DNA from: JAAETI01 sp964195945
Lineage (GTDB): Bacteria; Actinomycetota; Acidimicrobiia; Spongiisociales; UBA5794
Length of the DNA stretch: 64,000 nucleotides
Direction: 5' to 3'
Assembly: GCA_964195945.1 (NCBI GenBank)
Contig: CAXMRC010000135.1
Coordinates: 84,845-148,844, forward strand
The position numbers and the translations under genes are program-made. Positions 52,227-62,066 of this stretch are shown one piece after another. The stretch's first letter is position 1. Every line of letters begins with the position of its first letter. Below the pieces are notes generated by a model. The model saw nothing but the letters and a program-made list of their open reading frames with translations, did not search any database and was not told the origin of the DNA.

Positions 52227-52937
52227 GTGGCGGCCTCCTTTGAACCTCTCCTAGACGATGATGTCCTGTCCCGAGACCAGGCCAATTGGCCAACCGGTGG
52301 AGAGGACCGTCCCGCAATTATCGGGATCGCCGGAGGGTCGGGATCGGGCAAGACGACGATTGCTGAGTCGGTAGTCGCCGCGGTGGGAGCCGACAAGGTC
52401 TCGTTGATCCAGCACGACGCCTATTACCGAGATCTTCCCCATCTTGCGATCGAGGAACGGGCCAAGGTCAACTATGACCATCCCGACTCGCTAGAGACCG
52501 AGCTACTTATCCATCACATTGAGGAGTTGCGGGCCGGCACGGAGATCCGTCGGCCTGTCTACGACTTCTCCAGCCACCTCCGGACCGCGGAGACCGTTCT
52601 CGTCAAGCCGGATCCGGTTGTCGTCATCGAGGGCATCTTGGTGCTCAGCGAGCCCGATCTTCGCAACGTTATGGATCTTCGTATCTATGTGGATGCCGAC
52701 TCCGACCAGCGGCTGATGCGACGGATGCGGCGCGACATCATCGAACGAGAGCGAACTCTTGACTCGGTTATGGCTCAATACGAGCAGACCGTTCGTCCGA
52801 TGCATCTGCAGTTCGTGGAACCGTCCAAGCGCTATGCGGACATCATCGTTCCCAATGGTGGCTACAACGCCGGGGCGGTGGGAACGATCATTTCGATGAT
52901 CCGTGACGTGCTCTCGGGCGCTCGCACACGAGCCTGA
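52227..52937 (+). CDS. udk: uridine kinase
   Basis: Protein of 236 aa from GTG 52227. P-loop IAGGSGSGKTTIAES, QHDAYYRDLPHL, YDHPDSLETELL, RRPVYDFSSHLR and the LID-region RRMRRDIIERERTLDSVMAQY (parts) match uridine/cytidine kinases of pyrimidine salvage. TATCCT at 52212-52217 lies 10 bp before this GTG with no ribosome binding site, which suggests a leaderless transcript; TTG 52173 or GTG 52176 inside the DUF4097 gene are alternatives. Confidence 0.9.
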   Translation: MAASFEPLLDDDVLSRDQANWPTGGEDRPAIIGIAGGSGSGKTTIAESVVAAVGADKVSLIQHDAYYRDLPHLAIEERAKVNYDHPDSLETELLIHHIEELRAGTEIRRPVYDFSSHLRTAETVLVKPDPVVVIEGILVLSEPDLRNVMDLRIYVDADSDQRLMRRMRRDIIERERTLDSVMAQYEQTVRPMHLQFVEPSKRYADIIVPNGGYNAGAVGTIISMIRDVLSGARTRA

Positions 52938-52942
52938 CCAGT

Positions 52943-53716
52943 TCAAGACCCGCTGTCTACTTGCTCGTCGTTGTTGAGGCGTTCTACCAGTGCGCTCACT
53001 GCGGTCATCGCCGCGTCGGCATAGATGCGATGTCCGTAGGCCGAGGCATGGAAGAGATCGCCGGCGAAGACCTCGCCGGGGTTGGTCCGAAACTCGTTCC
53101 ACCCGGGTGACCAGGTGTTTGTCTTTAACACCCCTGGGTGATCAGCAACGGCTCGTCGCACTGCACGATCAAACGATCGACCTCTGATCCGGATCATTGA
53201 CCGCGCCAGCGCGGGGAGACGAGGTATCGAGCCAAGGTCGCCGACACCGGAGACCGCCACTCCCTGCACGTGCTGTGTGAGTGTGTCAAGGATCTCGCTG
53301 TACTCGCGTTCGAAGCGTGCCAACGGGGTTGCTCGCATCGCGTCGTTGGCACCGACCGAGACGATGGCGATATCAGGCTGAAGCGCAATCGCGGCACGCA
53401 GTTGGGTGGCAAGCACGTTGCGTGACTTTGACCCGCCTACAGCCACGGAGTGGAGTTCCACGCGGAACTTCTTCGCCAACCGGAACGCGACCTGGCGTGG
53501 CCATGCTGCATCGAGCGGTTCGACCCCTGGGGCGGTTACCGAGCTGTCACCCATCACGACAAGCCGAAGTACGGGTGCCTCGGGATCTCCAAAGACCCCG
53601 GACGGATCCTGGTTGTCGAGGGTCGGTAGATCCTTGCGGTGGGCGGCCTTGAGGACCTGGGCGAGCAACAGCGCTATGCCGATGAAAGGCTTCTGGAGAT
53701 ATCGAAAACGTGACAT
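52943..53716 (-). CDS. SGNH/GDSL hydrolase family protein
   Basis: Protein of 257 aa from ATG 53716 (GGGAGGGGG upstream). N-terminal hydrophobic segment (~10-24). VVMGDSSVTAPGV carries the block I serine, VAVGGSKSRNVLATQL the glycine of block II, VSVGANDAM the asparagine of block III, and FHASAYGHRIYA the histidine near the C-terminus. An esterase or lipase of unknown substrate, probably membrane-associated. Convergent with udk. Confidence 0.87.
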   Translation of the reverse strand: MSRFRYLQKPFIGIALLLAQVLKAAHRKDLPTLDNQDPSGVFGDPEAPVLRLVVMGDSSVTAPGVEPLDAAWPRQVAFRLAKKFRVELHSVAVGGSKSRNVLATQLRAAIALQPDIAIVSVGANDAMRATPLARFEREYSEILDTLTQHVQGVAVSGVGDLGSIPRLPALARSMIRIRGRSFDRAVRRAVADHPGVLKTNTWSPGWNEFRTNPGEVFAGDLFHASAYGHRIYADAAMTAVSALVERLNNDEQVDSGS

Positions 53717-53773
53717 GTTGCCCCCTCCCGTCGACAACATCTACCCGGAGGCCATAACCCAACTCTAGGTTCA

Positions 53774-53788
53774 TACAATGGCGACATG
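53774..53788 (+). promoter_or_regulatory. -10 element for a leaderless thioesterase gene
   Basis: TACAAT (53774-53779) ends 6 bp before the ATG at 53786, so transcription would start at or next to the A of the start codon; no ribosome binding site is present. Leaderless genes are frequent in actinobacteria. Confidence 0.6.
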
Positions 53789-54259
53789 AACGACGCCCAA
53801 CGGATAGACCAGCTCAAAGAGCTCTTTCGCAGCATCGAGGATCTGATCCCGTTCAATCGATATCTGGGACTTCATGCGGATTCGATAGACGAAGACGGAG
53901 CCGTCGTGCATCTGGATATGCGTGATGAGTTGATCGGGAATTTCCAACACGGGATTCTGCACGGCGGTGTCATCTCAGCCACGTTGGATGTGGTTGGTGG
54001 AATGGCTGCGATGGTGACGGCGGTATTGCGTGAGGATTCGATAGAAGATTCGATTCAACGTCTCAGACCGACGAGCACCATTGATCTCCGAGTCGACTAT
54101 CTGCGACCAGGGGCGGGGGAGCGTTTCACTGCTCGTGGGTTCACTTTGCGAGCTGGTTCGCGGGTTGCGGTAACGCGGATGGAGCTGCGCAACGAGAAGG
54201 ATGACCTTCTGGCAGTAGGTACCGGTACGTATATCTACAACCACGCCGACCCGAGCTAA
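53786..54259 (+). CDS. PaaI-type hotdog thioesterase
   Basis: Protein of 157 aa. NFQHGILHGGVISATLDVVGG is the hotdog-fold active-site segment (HGG pattern), and IDLRVDYLRPGAGERFTARG (parts) the following strands. It likely cleaves acyl-CoA thioesters; chain preference unknown. Convergent with the GMC oxidase gene (4-bp overlap). Confidence 0.87.
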   Translation: MNDAQRIDQLKELFRSIEDLIPFNRYLGLHADSIDEDGAVVHLDMRDELIGNFQHGILHGGVISATLDVVGGMAAMVTAVLREDSIEDSIQRLRPTSTIDLRVDYLRPGAGERFTARGFTLRAGSRVAVTRMELRNEKDDLLAVGTGTYIYNHADPS

Positions 54260-55923
54260 ACGCGCAGTTCTCCTGGCGAGCCCGGTGCGACGATTGGGTT
54301 GTCCGGCATGATGCGGGGGGCGTCGCGATATGGCTCTTCCGGGGCGGGCCGCTGATCCTTGGTTCCGTTGACGGGCCAATAGGCCATCGCCCGCTCCGTC
54401 ATGGCGGTGATGGTTAGCGATGGATTGACCCCCAGGTTCCCAGGTAGAGCGGAACCATCGGCGATGTGGAGGCCCCGGTAGCCAAAGACTCGCTGGTAGG
54501 GGTCGATGACGCCATTGTCGGCGTTCGTTCCGATGCATGACCCGCCGATGATGTGTGCCGTCGTTGGAACGTCGAGTAGGACTTCGTTTATCGAACTGCC
54601 GGGGAAGCCCCCCATTGACTCGGCGGCGACCCGTGCTGCTTCGTTGGCGATGGGGATATAGCTGGGGTTGGGCGTGTCGCTGTCCTGCCTCGATGTGAGC
54701 CGGGTCCCGAAGATCCCTTTCTTGAGTGAAACCTTGATCTTGTTGTCCAGGCTTTGCATGACCAGCAGGATCACGGAACGTTCCGACCAGTGGCGTACCG
54801 ACAGGCTCCTGGCGAAGGTGACCGGATGGCGGAATGCCTGGCCTAGGAAGCGGAGCTGTCTGGGCACGTTGCCACCACCGTCGACAAGGATGGTGGCAAG
54901 TAGCCCCATGGCGTTGCTGCCCTTGGGGTAGCGAACCGGCTCGATGTGAGTGTGTGGCTCGGGGTGGATTGACGAGGTGATGGCGACACCTTCGGAGTAG
55001 TCGATATCGGAATTGTGGGCAGTCGCTCCGAGGATTGCTTCAGAGTTTGTGCGCACGGTATGCCCCAGCCGGGTTGACAGATTGGGTAGCGATCCCGAGT
55101 CGCGCAGTCCGAGGAGCAACCGGGTCGTTCCAAGTGACCCGGCCGACAAAACGACGTGATCGGCGGTGAATTGTTGCGGGCGTTTGCGCAGCCAAGCTCC
55201 CGGACGCTGTGTTTCGACCGTGTAGCCGCCGCCGTCACGTGGTGTGATGTTCGTGGCTTCGGTGTCTGCATGGATGGTGGCACCGGTCTGTTCTGCCAGA
55301 TAGAGATAGTTGCGGTCCAGGGTGTTCTTTGCATCAAAGCGACAGCCGACCATGCACCCTCCGCATGTCACGCAACCGGTCCGGCTGGGGCCGGCTCCTC
55401 CAAAGAAGGGGTCCGGAGCCTCGGTGCCAGCATCACCGAAGTACACCCCGACGGGGGTTGGTTGGTAGGTATCTTCAACGCCGAAATGGACGGCGACCTC
55501 CTTTATCACCTCATCTGCTGGGGTGGTCGTGGGGTGCGGCGTTGCTCCCAGCATCCTCTTTGCCTGGTCAAAGAACGGGAGGAGCTCGCTCTTCCAATCG
55601 GTGATGTTGGACCATTCGCCGTCGCTAAAGAACGCGTCGTGTGGTTCGTAGAGAGTGTTGGCATAGACAAGAGATCCGCCGCCTACGCCTGCGCCAGATA
55701 GCACAAGTACATCGCGGAGCAGAGTTAGCCTCTGGATGCCTCTCATGCCGAGACGGGGGAACCAGAGGAATTTGCGCAGGTTCCAGTTGGTCTTCGGGTA
55801 ATCAGCCGCAGCGAATCTGCGGCCCGACTCTAAGACCGCGACTTGGTAACCCTTTTCGGATAGGCGGAGGGCAGTAACGCTGCCTCCAAACCCGGAGCCG
55901 ATCACTATGACGTCGTAATGCAT
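54256..55923 (-). CDS. GMC-family FAD oxidoreductase (cholesterol-oxidase-like)
   Basis: Protein of 555 aa from ATG 55923. FAD-binding DVIVIGSGFGGSVTALRL at the N-terminus, LSGAGVGGGSLVYANTLY, a cysteine-rich stretch GCVTCGGCMVGCRFDAKNTL around 215-235, and the C-terminal HIIGGSCIGTNADNGV and LGVNPSLTITAMTERA that hold the catalytic residues. Closest in style to bacterial sterol/cholesterol oxidases; no secretion signal, so it may act on intracellular sterols or other alcohols. Confidence 0.87.
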   Translation of the reverse strand: MHYDVIVIGSGFGGSVTALRLSEKGYQVAVLESGRRFAAADYPKTNWNLRKFLWFPRLGMRGIQRLTLLRDVLVLSGAGVGGGSLVYANTLYEPHDAFFSDGEWSNITDWKSELLPFFDQAKRMLGATPHPTTTPADEVIKEVAVHFGVEDTYQPTPVGVYFGDAGTEAPDPFFGGAGPSRTGCVTCGGCMVGCRFDAKNTLDRNYLYLAEQTGATIHADTEATNITPRDGGGYTVETQRPGAWLRKRPQQFTADHVVLSAGSLGTTRLLLGLRDSGSLPNLSTRLGHTVRTNSEAILGATAHNSDIDYSEGVAITSSIHPEPHTHIEPVRYPKGSNAMGLLATILVDGGGNVPRQLRFLGQAFRHPVTFARSLSVRHWSERSVILLVMQSLDNKIKVSLKKGIFGTRLTSRQDSDTPNPSYIPIANEAARVAAESMGGFPGSSINEVLLDVPTTAHIIGGSCIGTNADNGVIDPYQRVFGYRGLHIADGSALPGNLGVNPSLTITAMTERAMAYWPVNGTKDQRPAPEEPYRDAPRIMPDNPIVAPGSPGELRV

Positions 55924-56037
55924 CGATAGGCAGCTTCGCGGATTGCGACGCTGAGCGCCACTAGGCCACTGGTTCCTGCGGATTTGGCGCCGGGCGGTTG
56001 GCGCACGCAACAAGCAACAGCGGCCACTACCGGATTG

Positions 56038-57129
56038 CTAGACGTTGAAGCGGAACAGGACCACATCACCCTCTTGGACGATGTATTCCTTGCCTTCGAG
56101 ACGCCACCTTCCGGCATCTTTGGCACCGAGTTCGCCGTTGTGTTCGATGAAATCGTCATATGCGATGACCTCAGCGCGGATGAATCCCTTCTGGAAGTCG
56201 GTGTGAATCTTGCCTGCCACCTGGGGAGCGGTCATCCCGTGACGGAACGTCCAAGCGCGAGCCTGCTTCTCCCCGGATGTGAAGTAGGTTCCGAGATCGA
56301 GAAGGTGGTAGGCAGCCCGGATCACACGGTTGAGGCCGGGTTCGGTCTCGCCGATGTCGGCGAGGAACTCGCTCCTGTCCTCATCGTCGAGCTGTGAGAT
56401 CTCGGCCTCGATCTCGGCACAAATGACCACCACATCTGCATTCTCTTCTGAGCCAATCCTTTGGACCTGTTGTACGTATTCGTTGTCGTGCTCAGAAGCC
56501 TCTTCGATGTTGGCCACGTACATCATCGGTTTGAGAGTTATGAGCTGGTATTCACGTATCGACTTCAGCTCGTCCGGATTCAATCCCAGTGTTCTGGCCG
56601 GGAGACCCTCATCGAGGTGGTCGCGGAGCTTGCGCAACGTTGCCAATAGCTTTGCTGCCGTTGTGTCGCCGGCCTTGCTCTTGCGTTCGGTGCGGTCGAT
56701 AGCCCGATCAACAGCATCTTCGTCGGCGAGCGCCAATTCCAGGTTGATGGTGTCGATGTCGGCAGTGGGGTCGATCTTGCCCGTGACATGGGCGATGTCG
56801 GGATCGTCGAAGCATCGAACGATGTGCACGATCGCATCGGTGTCACGGATGTGGTTGAGGAACTTATTGCCGAGACCTTCGCCGCGCGACGCACCGGCAA
56901 CGAGGCCAGCGATATCGACAAACTCCATGGTCGCCGGCACGATCTCTCCGGGCTGCACGATGTCGGCGATCTTGTACAGGCGCAGATCCGGCACCGGAAC
57001 CACACCGACATTGGGCTTGATAGTGCTGAAGGGGAAGTTCTCGGCCGCAATTTTGGCGCGGGTCAGCGCATTGAACAGGGTTGATTTTCCAACGTTGGGA
57101 AGTCCAACGATGCCGCATTGCAGCGCCAT
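56038..57129 (-). CDS. ychF: ribosome-associated GTPase/ATPase YchF (OLA1 family)
   Basis: Protein of 363 aa from ATG 57129. MALQCGIVGLPNVGKSTLFNALT (parts) is the P-loop; NFPFSTIKPNVG, the DIAGLVAGASRGEGLGNKFL switch region and the C-terminal TGS domain (ARAWTFRHGMTAPQVAGKIH, DFQKGFIRAEV) are complete. NxxE replaces the NKxD motif (VANIEE), the reason this family prefers ATP. It binds ribosomes and the stress response. Confidence 0.96.
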   Translation of the reverse strand: MALQCGIVGLPNVGKSTLFNALTRAKIAAENFPFSTIKPNVGVVPVPDLRLYKIADIVQPGEIVPATMEFVDIAGLVAGASRGEGLGNKFLNHIRDTDAIVHIVRCFDDPDIAHVTGKIDPTADIDTINLELALADEDAVDRAIDRTERKSKAGDTTAAKLLATLRKLRDHLDEGLPARTLGLNPDELKSIREYQLITLKPMMYVANIEEASEHDNEYVQQVQRIGSEENADVVVICAEIEAEISQLDDEDRSEFLADIGETEPGLNRVIRAAYHLLDLGTYFTSGEKQARAWTFRHGMTAPQVAGKIHTDFQKGFIRAEVIAYDDFIEHNGELGAKDAGRWRLEGKEYIVQEGDVVLFRFNV

Positions 57130-57301
57130 ATCCGGTCTCCGGGGGTAGTCGAGTGGAGGAGCATAGATGGCTCCGCACAGCTCGGAATCACTCAGGTGGT
57201 GTTTGTCAGCGGGGCCATGCACGATTCTCGCACAATCCAGACCCGTCTGGTCCGTCGCTCGTGCGCTCGTGAATGTCGGTGAGATGCGATAGGTTCAAGC
57301 C

Positions 57302-58270
57302 GTGGAAGACATCACGACACTCATTGAAGGCAGCGATCTCGACGGTCTGATCCGACGTATCGACCGTCTGGTGAGCAGCCGGGACTGGGATGGCCTGCTC
57401 GACGTGCGCGATCGATGTACCGAGGCGGTCGACAGGGGAAAACAGCTGTGGGGAGTTGCCCAGTTTGCGGAGTACCGCATTGCTCTCGATTCCCCGGCAG
57501 TCCATGCCGGTCGCATGGTGAAAGAAGGAGCCGGGCGCTTTGCGCTTGGGCCGCTCTGGGAAGTCGCCGCTTCGACACATGAGTGGGCCGACCTTTCACC
57601 ACATGTCGATGATGAGCGGCTGCGGACCCTGATTGCCCATGAACGGGTCTTGCGGGGCGAGTCGATACCGACCACAGAGATCGATCCACATGTTCTTGAA
57701 GTCCCCTTGAACCCGCAGCCTTGGGAGCCAGCGTATGGGGTTGCCGCATATCGTTCGGATCGGGCTGACTTTCCGGAGCGCGACCCGATCGCATTGGACT
57801 GGGTTGAGCTGCCCGAAAGGGTTGACCGTGAGCCGGAGGACGACGCCGTCGAGTTGCTTGTCGATCTGGTGCAGCCGTGGACCGAGCAATCGAATGGACG
57901 GGCTGAGGCTGTGGTCGTTGCCGGCACCGCTTACGAGGCCATTCGCACATTGGGTCCGCATCGGGCGAGGGCTGCGGAAATCAAGGCGGATGAGGCGTTG
58001 GCCTTGATGGCATGGACCGGTGCATCGGGTGGTGCCTACGGTCGCCGCCGGGGGAGTCCAATCGGAAGAATGAAGGCATGGTGGACTCTGGCGGCTCTTC
58101 TCGGGCTCGACGACATCGAAGAGCCCGACGTCTTGGGGTCTGACGCAGCGAATTTGCGCTGGGTGCTGTGGGAACCAGGCGACCAGATCGGCGGTTGGAG
58201 TTTCCACCTGGCTGTCGAAGACCGCGCCGACGGGTTGTCCTGGGCGGTAAGCGCCGTAGACGCGGTCTAG
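57302..58270 (+). CDS. conserved hypothetical protein, function unknown
   Basis: Protein of 322 aa, acidic, no signal peptide or membrane helix. Helical N-terminal half (DLDGLIRRIDRLVSSRDWDGLLDVRDRC style) and a more beta-rich C-terminal half ending GGWSFHLAVEDRADGLSWAVSAVDAV. I do not recognise a family. GTG at 57302. Divergent from ychF; the shared upstream region holds the palindrome CCAGACCCGTCTGG at 57237-57250. A palindromic repeat follows the stop. Confidence 0.7.
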   Translation: MEDITTLIEGSDLDGLIRRIDRLVSSRDWDGLLDVRDRCTEAVDRGKQLWGVAQFAEYRIALDSPAVHAGRMVKEGAGRFALGPLWEVAASTHEWADLSPHVDDERLRTLIAHERVLRGESIPTTEIDPHVLEVPLNPQPWEPAYGVAAYRSDRADFPERDPIALDWVELPERVDREPEDDAVELLVDLVQPWTEQSNGRAEAVVVAGTAYEAIRTLGPHRARAAEIKADEALALMAWTGASGGAYGRRRGSPIGRMKAWWTLAALLGLDDIEEPDVLGSDAANLRWVLWEPGDQIGGWSFHLAVEDRADGLSWAVSAVDAV

Positions 58271-58289
58271 CTCACGTGGTGTTAGCGCG

Positions 58290-58333
58290 TCTGGCGTCCG
58301 TGAGCGCCTTATACCGTGCTCACGGACGCCATA
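58290..58333. repeat. 44-bp palindromic repeat, copy 2
   Basis: Same element as 39345-39388, identical except for one base in the right arm (CCATA instead of CCAGA). Lies between convergent genes, so it probably also terminates transcription on both strands. Confidence 0.9.
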
Positions 58334-58348
58334 CGCTTCGGGTCCTGG

Positions 58349-60706
58349 CTATGCCGACCTCTCTTTGACGATCTCGGGGATGCTGATGCGACGGATGGCA
58401 CGCAGGCCCGGCCACTGAGAGACAAGGGCGACCAAGATGATCGCCAGCGATGCCCACAGGTACGTGGTCGGCTTGATGTACAGATCCATAGCGAAAAGGT
58501 CGCTGGAGAAACTGTTCATGGCCGACTTGGCTGCAAAATAGCCAACAACCAGCCCGATTGGGATACCCATGGCTGCCACCAGCATGTTCTCGGCGGTGAT
58601 GTACTTTGAGATACTCCGCCGGTCGGTACCGACCGCAAGCAGCGTGGCCACTTCGCGGGTTCGCTCGGCGATGTTGACGCTCATCGAGTTGAAGATCAAC
58701 GCAAATGCCATGGCGCCGCCAAACAGCAACATGATCCCGACGAATGCATAGAACAGGACCATGTACTGCTGCACCATGTCGTACAGGACGTTGGCATCTT
58801 CGAACGCGGCGACTTGAGGCAACTCCGTAATCGTGTTGCGGAGCGCGGCTGAATCGACCCCATCTGAATATGCGATAAGCGCAGATGTGGCGGGTAACTG
58901 TGTCCCGGTCAAGGCTTCCGCCTCGCTGCGCGAAATGTACGCCATGGTTCCGAGTGGCTCGTCGACAAACGCTGCCACCGTATCTGTCACCGTGGCGCCG
59001 TCGGCCAGGGTCAGCTCGACGGAATCACCCACGCTGATATTCAGCAATGACTGAGTTGCCTGGCCAAGAACCACGCCCTGGTCGGGAAGGTCGATCCACC
59101 CCTCGGTAACCGAGAGCAATCCATGCATCTCCGTTTGGTCCTCGAGCACCAACAAGGCGGTTTCGTAGTGCTCGCCGTTCGCTCCGATAGATATGGGCAC
59201 TGTCAATGCAGGCTCTGCGCTGGCGACGCCCTCGATATTGAGAAGCTCCGCGACGTCAGAAGTCGAGGCCGGCTCCGTGAAATATACGGTGGCGTCCTCT
59301 TGCTGGATCTCAACGAACTGGCGATCCATGAGGTTTTGGATCGTGTCGATCATGCCCCACGAGACCAACACCAGCATCAGCGATAGAACAACGCCGATGA
59401 TCGTGTAGACCGTTCTTCTCGGGTTCCGACCCACGCCTCGCAGCACCATCTTCCACGCTGCGGGAGCCTTGCGCAGCGGGGGAACCAGTCGCTCCACAAG
59501 GCTCGTCCTGCCGCGACCGGCCGGTGTTTCACCCCTCATGGCCGCCGCCGGCGGAACGCGGGAAGCGACCAGAGCGGGGGCAAGGGCAGCGAGCAAGCTT
59601 GCCACTAACCCGAACGCAACTGCCCCAAGCAGCGTTGCGGGATAGAACTCCACAACGGTTACCGGTATGGCGAGCAGGTCGGTGTACAAACGGGTTATTG
59701 AGCGCGCCAGCAGCACGCCCACAATGGCGCCCGGCAGCGAACCGATCAGGCCCGGAATGAGGCCATAACCCAAATAGTGACGGAGCACCTGACGGCGAGT
59801 GAAGCCATTGGCGATGAAAACGCCGATGTTGGGCCGCTGGGAATGGACGAGGCGGCTGATCATGACGTAGGCGGCCATGCCCGCCGCGGTGAGGAACATG
59901 ATGGGGAAGAAGAGCGCCATCTCCTCGAATCCCTTGAGATCCTCCGAAAGGGCAGCGTTGGACGGCTGTTCCTCTCTAGTGAACACGCTCGTCGCCCCAA
60001 GGGCGCGGGCATCCTCAGTGAGACCGACGCTGATGTCTTCGTTTTCCGCGCCGTCGTTGTAGTAAATGACCACTTCGTTTGGCGTGCCACCCGCGAGCTC
60101 GAGAGCGAGTGTTTCTGGAGTAAACACGACACCAAAATTGTCAGGCGTTGTGATGATCTCCTGCCGGTCGCGGGCAGGCCAGATGTACTCGGGTGACGCC
60201 ACCACACCTCGCACCGTCACGGCTTCCCATTCGGTTCCGGACATGATCTCGAACCGGTCTCCGGGCTGGAGGGCGAAATGGTCGGCCATATGCTCTTCCA
60301 CGAGCACCCCGCTCGGGTCTGACGATGACAGGTACTCGCCGGTGAGTACCTCGACCTGGTTCACGTCGGGCTGGCTATCGGTCGGCAGACCGACAGCCCG
60401 GCCCAGAAGCTTGGTGTCGTCGAGTCGGAACGGGACATCCGCGGTGGCTCGGGTCTCTGCAAATTCGACACCTGGCACCTCGCCGACAGCCGCTTCGATC
60501 GCATCGCTGTCTCCGCCAACGACTGTCAGGTTGGCAAAGTGGTACTCGGTGGCGGTTGTGTCGTATGAAGCCTGGAGGTTCTGGAACGAGTCGTAGCTAG
60601 CCCCAAAGATCGTGACGCCCAGGAATATCGTGATCGTGATGGCGATGAACTGCGGCCGGTGCCGTCTGATGTCGCGCAGCAGCTTGCGGTGTAGCGGCTT
60701 CACCAT
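58349..60706 (-). CDS. ABC transporter permease, MacB/FtsX type
   Basis: Protein of 785 aa. One helix near residues 17-37, a periplasmic-style domain (~45-240), three helices with the first FtsX core (~255-370), a second FtsX-type half with a helix (~430-450) and extracytoplasmic domain (~455-640), and three C-terminal helices. This two-FtsX layout serves lipoprotein, peptide or antibiotic export, or envelope signalling. It overlaps the ATPase gene by 7 bp. Confidence 0.87.
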   Translation of the reverse strand: MVKPLHRKLLRDIRRHRPQFIAITITIFLGVTIFGASYDSFQNLQASYDTTATEYHFANLTVVGGDSDAIEAAVGEVPGVEFAETRATADVPFRLDDTKLLGRAVGLPTDSQPDVNQVEVLTGEYLSSSDPSGVLVEEHMADHFALQPGDRFEIMSGTEWEAVTVRGVVASPEYIWPARDRQEIITTPDNFGVVFTPETLALELAGGTPNEVVIYYNDGAENEDISVGLTEDARALGATSVFTREEQPSNAALSEDLKGFEEMALFFPIMFLTAAGMAAYVMISRLVHSQRPNIGVFIANGFTRRQVLRHYLGYGLIPGLIGSLPGAIVGVLLARSITRLYTDLLAIPVTVVEFYPATLLGAVAFGLVASLLAALAPALVASRVPPAAAMRGETPAGRGRTSLVERLVPPLRKAPAAWKMVLRGVGRNPRRTVYTIIGVVLSLMLVLVSWGMIDTIQNLMDRQFVEIQQEDATVYFTEPASTSDVAELLNIEGVASAEPALTVPISIGANGEHYETALLVLEDQTEMHGLLSVTEGWIDLPDQGVVLGQATQSLLNISVGDSVELTLADGATVTDTVAAFVDEPLGTMAYISRSEAEALTGTQLPATSALIAYSDGVDSAALRNTITELPQVAAFEDANVLYDMVQQYMVLFYAFVGIMLLFGGAMAFALIFNSMSVNIAERTREVATLLAVGTDRRSISKYITAENMLVAAMGIPIGLVVGYFAAKSAMNSFSSDLFAMDLYIKPTTYLWASLAIILVALVSQWPGLRAIRRISIPEIVKERSA

Positions 60707-61404
60707 GTCAGCTCGGTTGCCGCAACCGGATGGTCGTTGCGCAAGTCGTCGACGATTTCGCCAGACCGCAGTTTGAGCACTCGGTCGGCCATGTCGCCGA
60801 TGGCGGCATTGTGGGTCACCAGCAGTACGGTCTGCTTCAGCTCGCGGCTGACCCGTCGCAACAGGTCAAGGATCATCCGTCCGGTCTCGAAATCCAACTC
60901 GCCGGTTGGCTCGTCGCAGAGCAGGATTGGGGGTTGTTTCACAAGAGCGCGGGCAATCGCGACACGTTGCTGTTCACCACCCGAGAGTTGAGCGGGGAAA
61001 TGGTTCATGCGATCACCCAAGCCGACTCGCTCGAGAACCTCGGCTGCTCGCTCTGCGCCGTTGGCGGCGGTGAGATCGGCGACGAGTTCTACGTTCTCAA
61101 GGGCGGTCAGGGTTGGGATCAGGTTGAAGAACTGGAACACGAATCCGACGTTTTCACGGCGGTATCTAACCGTTTCGTCGATGTCGAGTTCGGCAAGGTC
61201 GACTCCCGCTGCTTCGATGTATCCTTCAGTTGCATCATCGATAGCGCCGACGAGGTTGAGCAATGTGGTCTTGCCGGATCCCGATGGGCCGAGGATCACG
61301 GTGAACTCGCCCTGGGGGCCGGTTAGATCGATATCTCGTAATGCATGAACAGCTGTGTGTCCCTCGCCGAAAGTCTTCCAAACTCCGGCCATCTTGATGG
61401 TCAT
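60700..61404 (-). CDS. ABC transporter ATPase, LolD/MacB type
   Basis: Protein of 234 aa. Walker A GPSGSGKTTLLNLVGAID, Q-loop VGFVFQFFNLIPTLTALENV (parts), signature QLSGGEQQRVAIARAL, Walker B ILLCDEPTGELDFETG and H-loop VTHNAAIGDMAD. Partner of the downstream FtsX-type permease. It overlaps the tetR stop by 4 bp. Confidence 0.93.
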   Translation of the reverse strand: MTIKMAGVWKTFGEGHTAVHALRDIDLTGPQGEFTVILGPSGSGKTTLLNLVGAIDDATEGYIEAAGVDLAELDIDETVRYRRENVGFVFQFFNLIPTLTALENVELVADLTAANGAERAAEVLERVGLGDRMNHFPAQLSGGEQQRVAIARALVKQPPILLCDEPTGELDFETGRMILDLLRRVSRELKQTVLLVTHNAAIGDMADRVLKLRSGEIVDDLRNDHPVAATELTW

Positions 61405-62042
61405 GTCTTTGTCTCTTTCTTCTTCGTGGTTGGAGCCAGACCGACGAATGCCAGTTCTATCTGGCGGTCGATCTGGACTTTGGTAGCTACAGCGGTTGAA
61501 CCCTCCAGGCTGATGAACATGAAGAGCTGGAGGACAAACACGGAGAAGACGAGCAGCGCCGCCTCGTAAGGTTCCAGACCGGAGCGGAGTTGCTTCAGCT
61601 CATCAAAATAGGAGAGGAGAGTCACCATCTGAGTGATGAGCTGCTCGTCCATCGCAGCAAGCTCCACGGTTAGCTCTTGGCCGTCAGAGCGTTGGTAGGC
61701 CGCGCTCAGTACCTCGCGCAACAGCCTCGGGTCCCATGCCAGGAATTCATCGGCGTAGATGCGGGCCAGGCGCTGCACGGCTACAACGACATCCTTACCT
61801 GGATCGGCGAGGACGGTTTCCCCCGCCGCCGTGAGCCTCGCCGTGTCCTCTTCGACACCGGCAAGAAGGAGAGCGCTCTTTGATCCGAAGTAGTTGTAGA
61901 CGGTCGCAACTGAGACGTCGGCGGCGGCGGCTATGTCGTCCATTGTTGTGTCATCGAGGCCGGCTTCCGCAAACAAGTTTTCGGCGGCGCGGATGATGCG
62001 GTGTCTAACTTCCTTCTTCTTGCGATCTCTTAGTCCGCTCAC
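61401..62042 (-). CDS. TetR family transcriptional regulator
   Basis: Protein of 213 aa. KKKEVRHRIIRAAENLFAEAG leads into the HTH TMDDIAAAADVSVATVYNYFGSK (parts), the TetR N-terminal domain; the ligand domain is not assignable. First gene of the operon tetR-ATPase-permease, so it most likely represses this exporter. GTG start with TAGGAG upstream. Confidence 0.9.
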   Translation of the reverse strand: MSGLRDRKKKEVRHRIIRAAENLFAEAGLDDTTMDDIAAAADVSVATVYNYFGSKSALLLAGVEEDTARLTAAGETVLADPGKDVVVAVQRLARIYADEFLAWDPRLLREVLSAAYQRSDGQELTVELAAMDEQLITQMVTLLSYFDELKQLRSGLEPYEAALLVFSVFVLQLFMFISLEGSTAVATKVQIDRQIELAFVGLAPTTKKKETKT

Positions 62043-62066
62043 GACACTCCTAGAAACGTATAGTGG

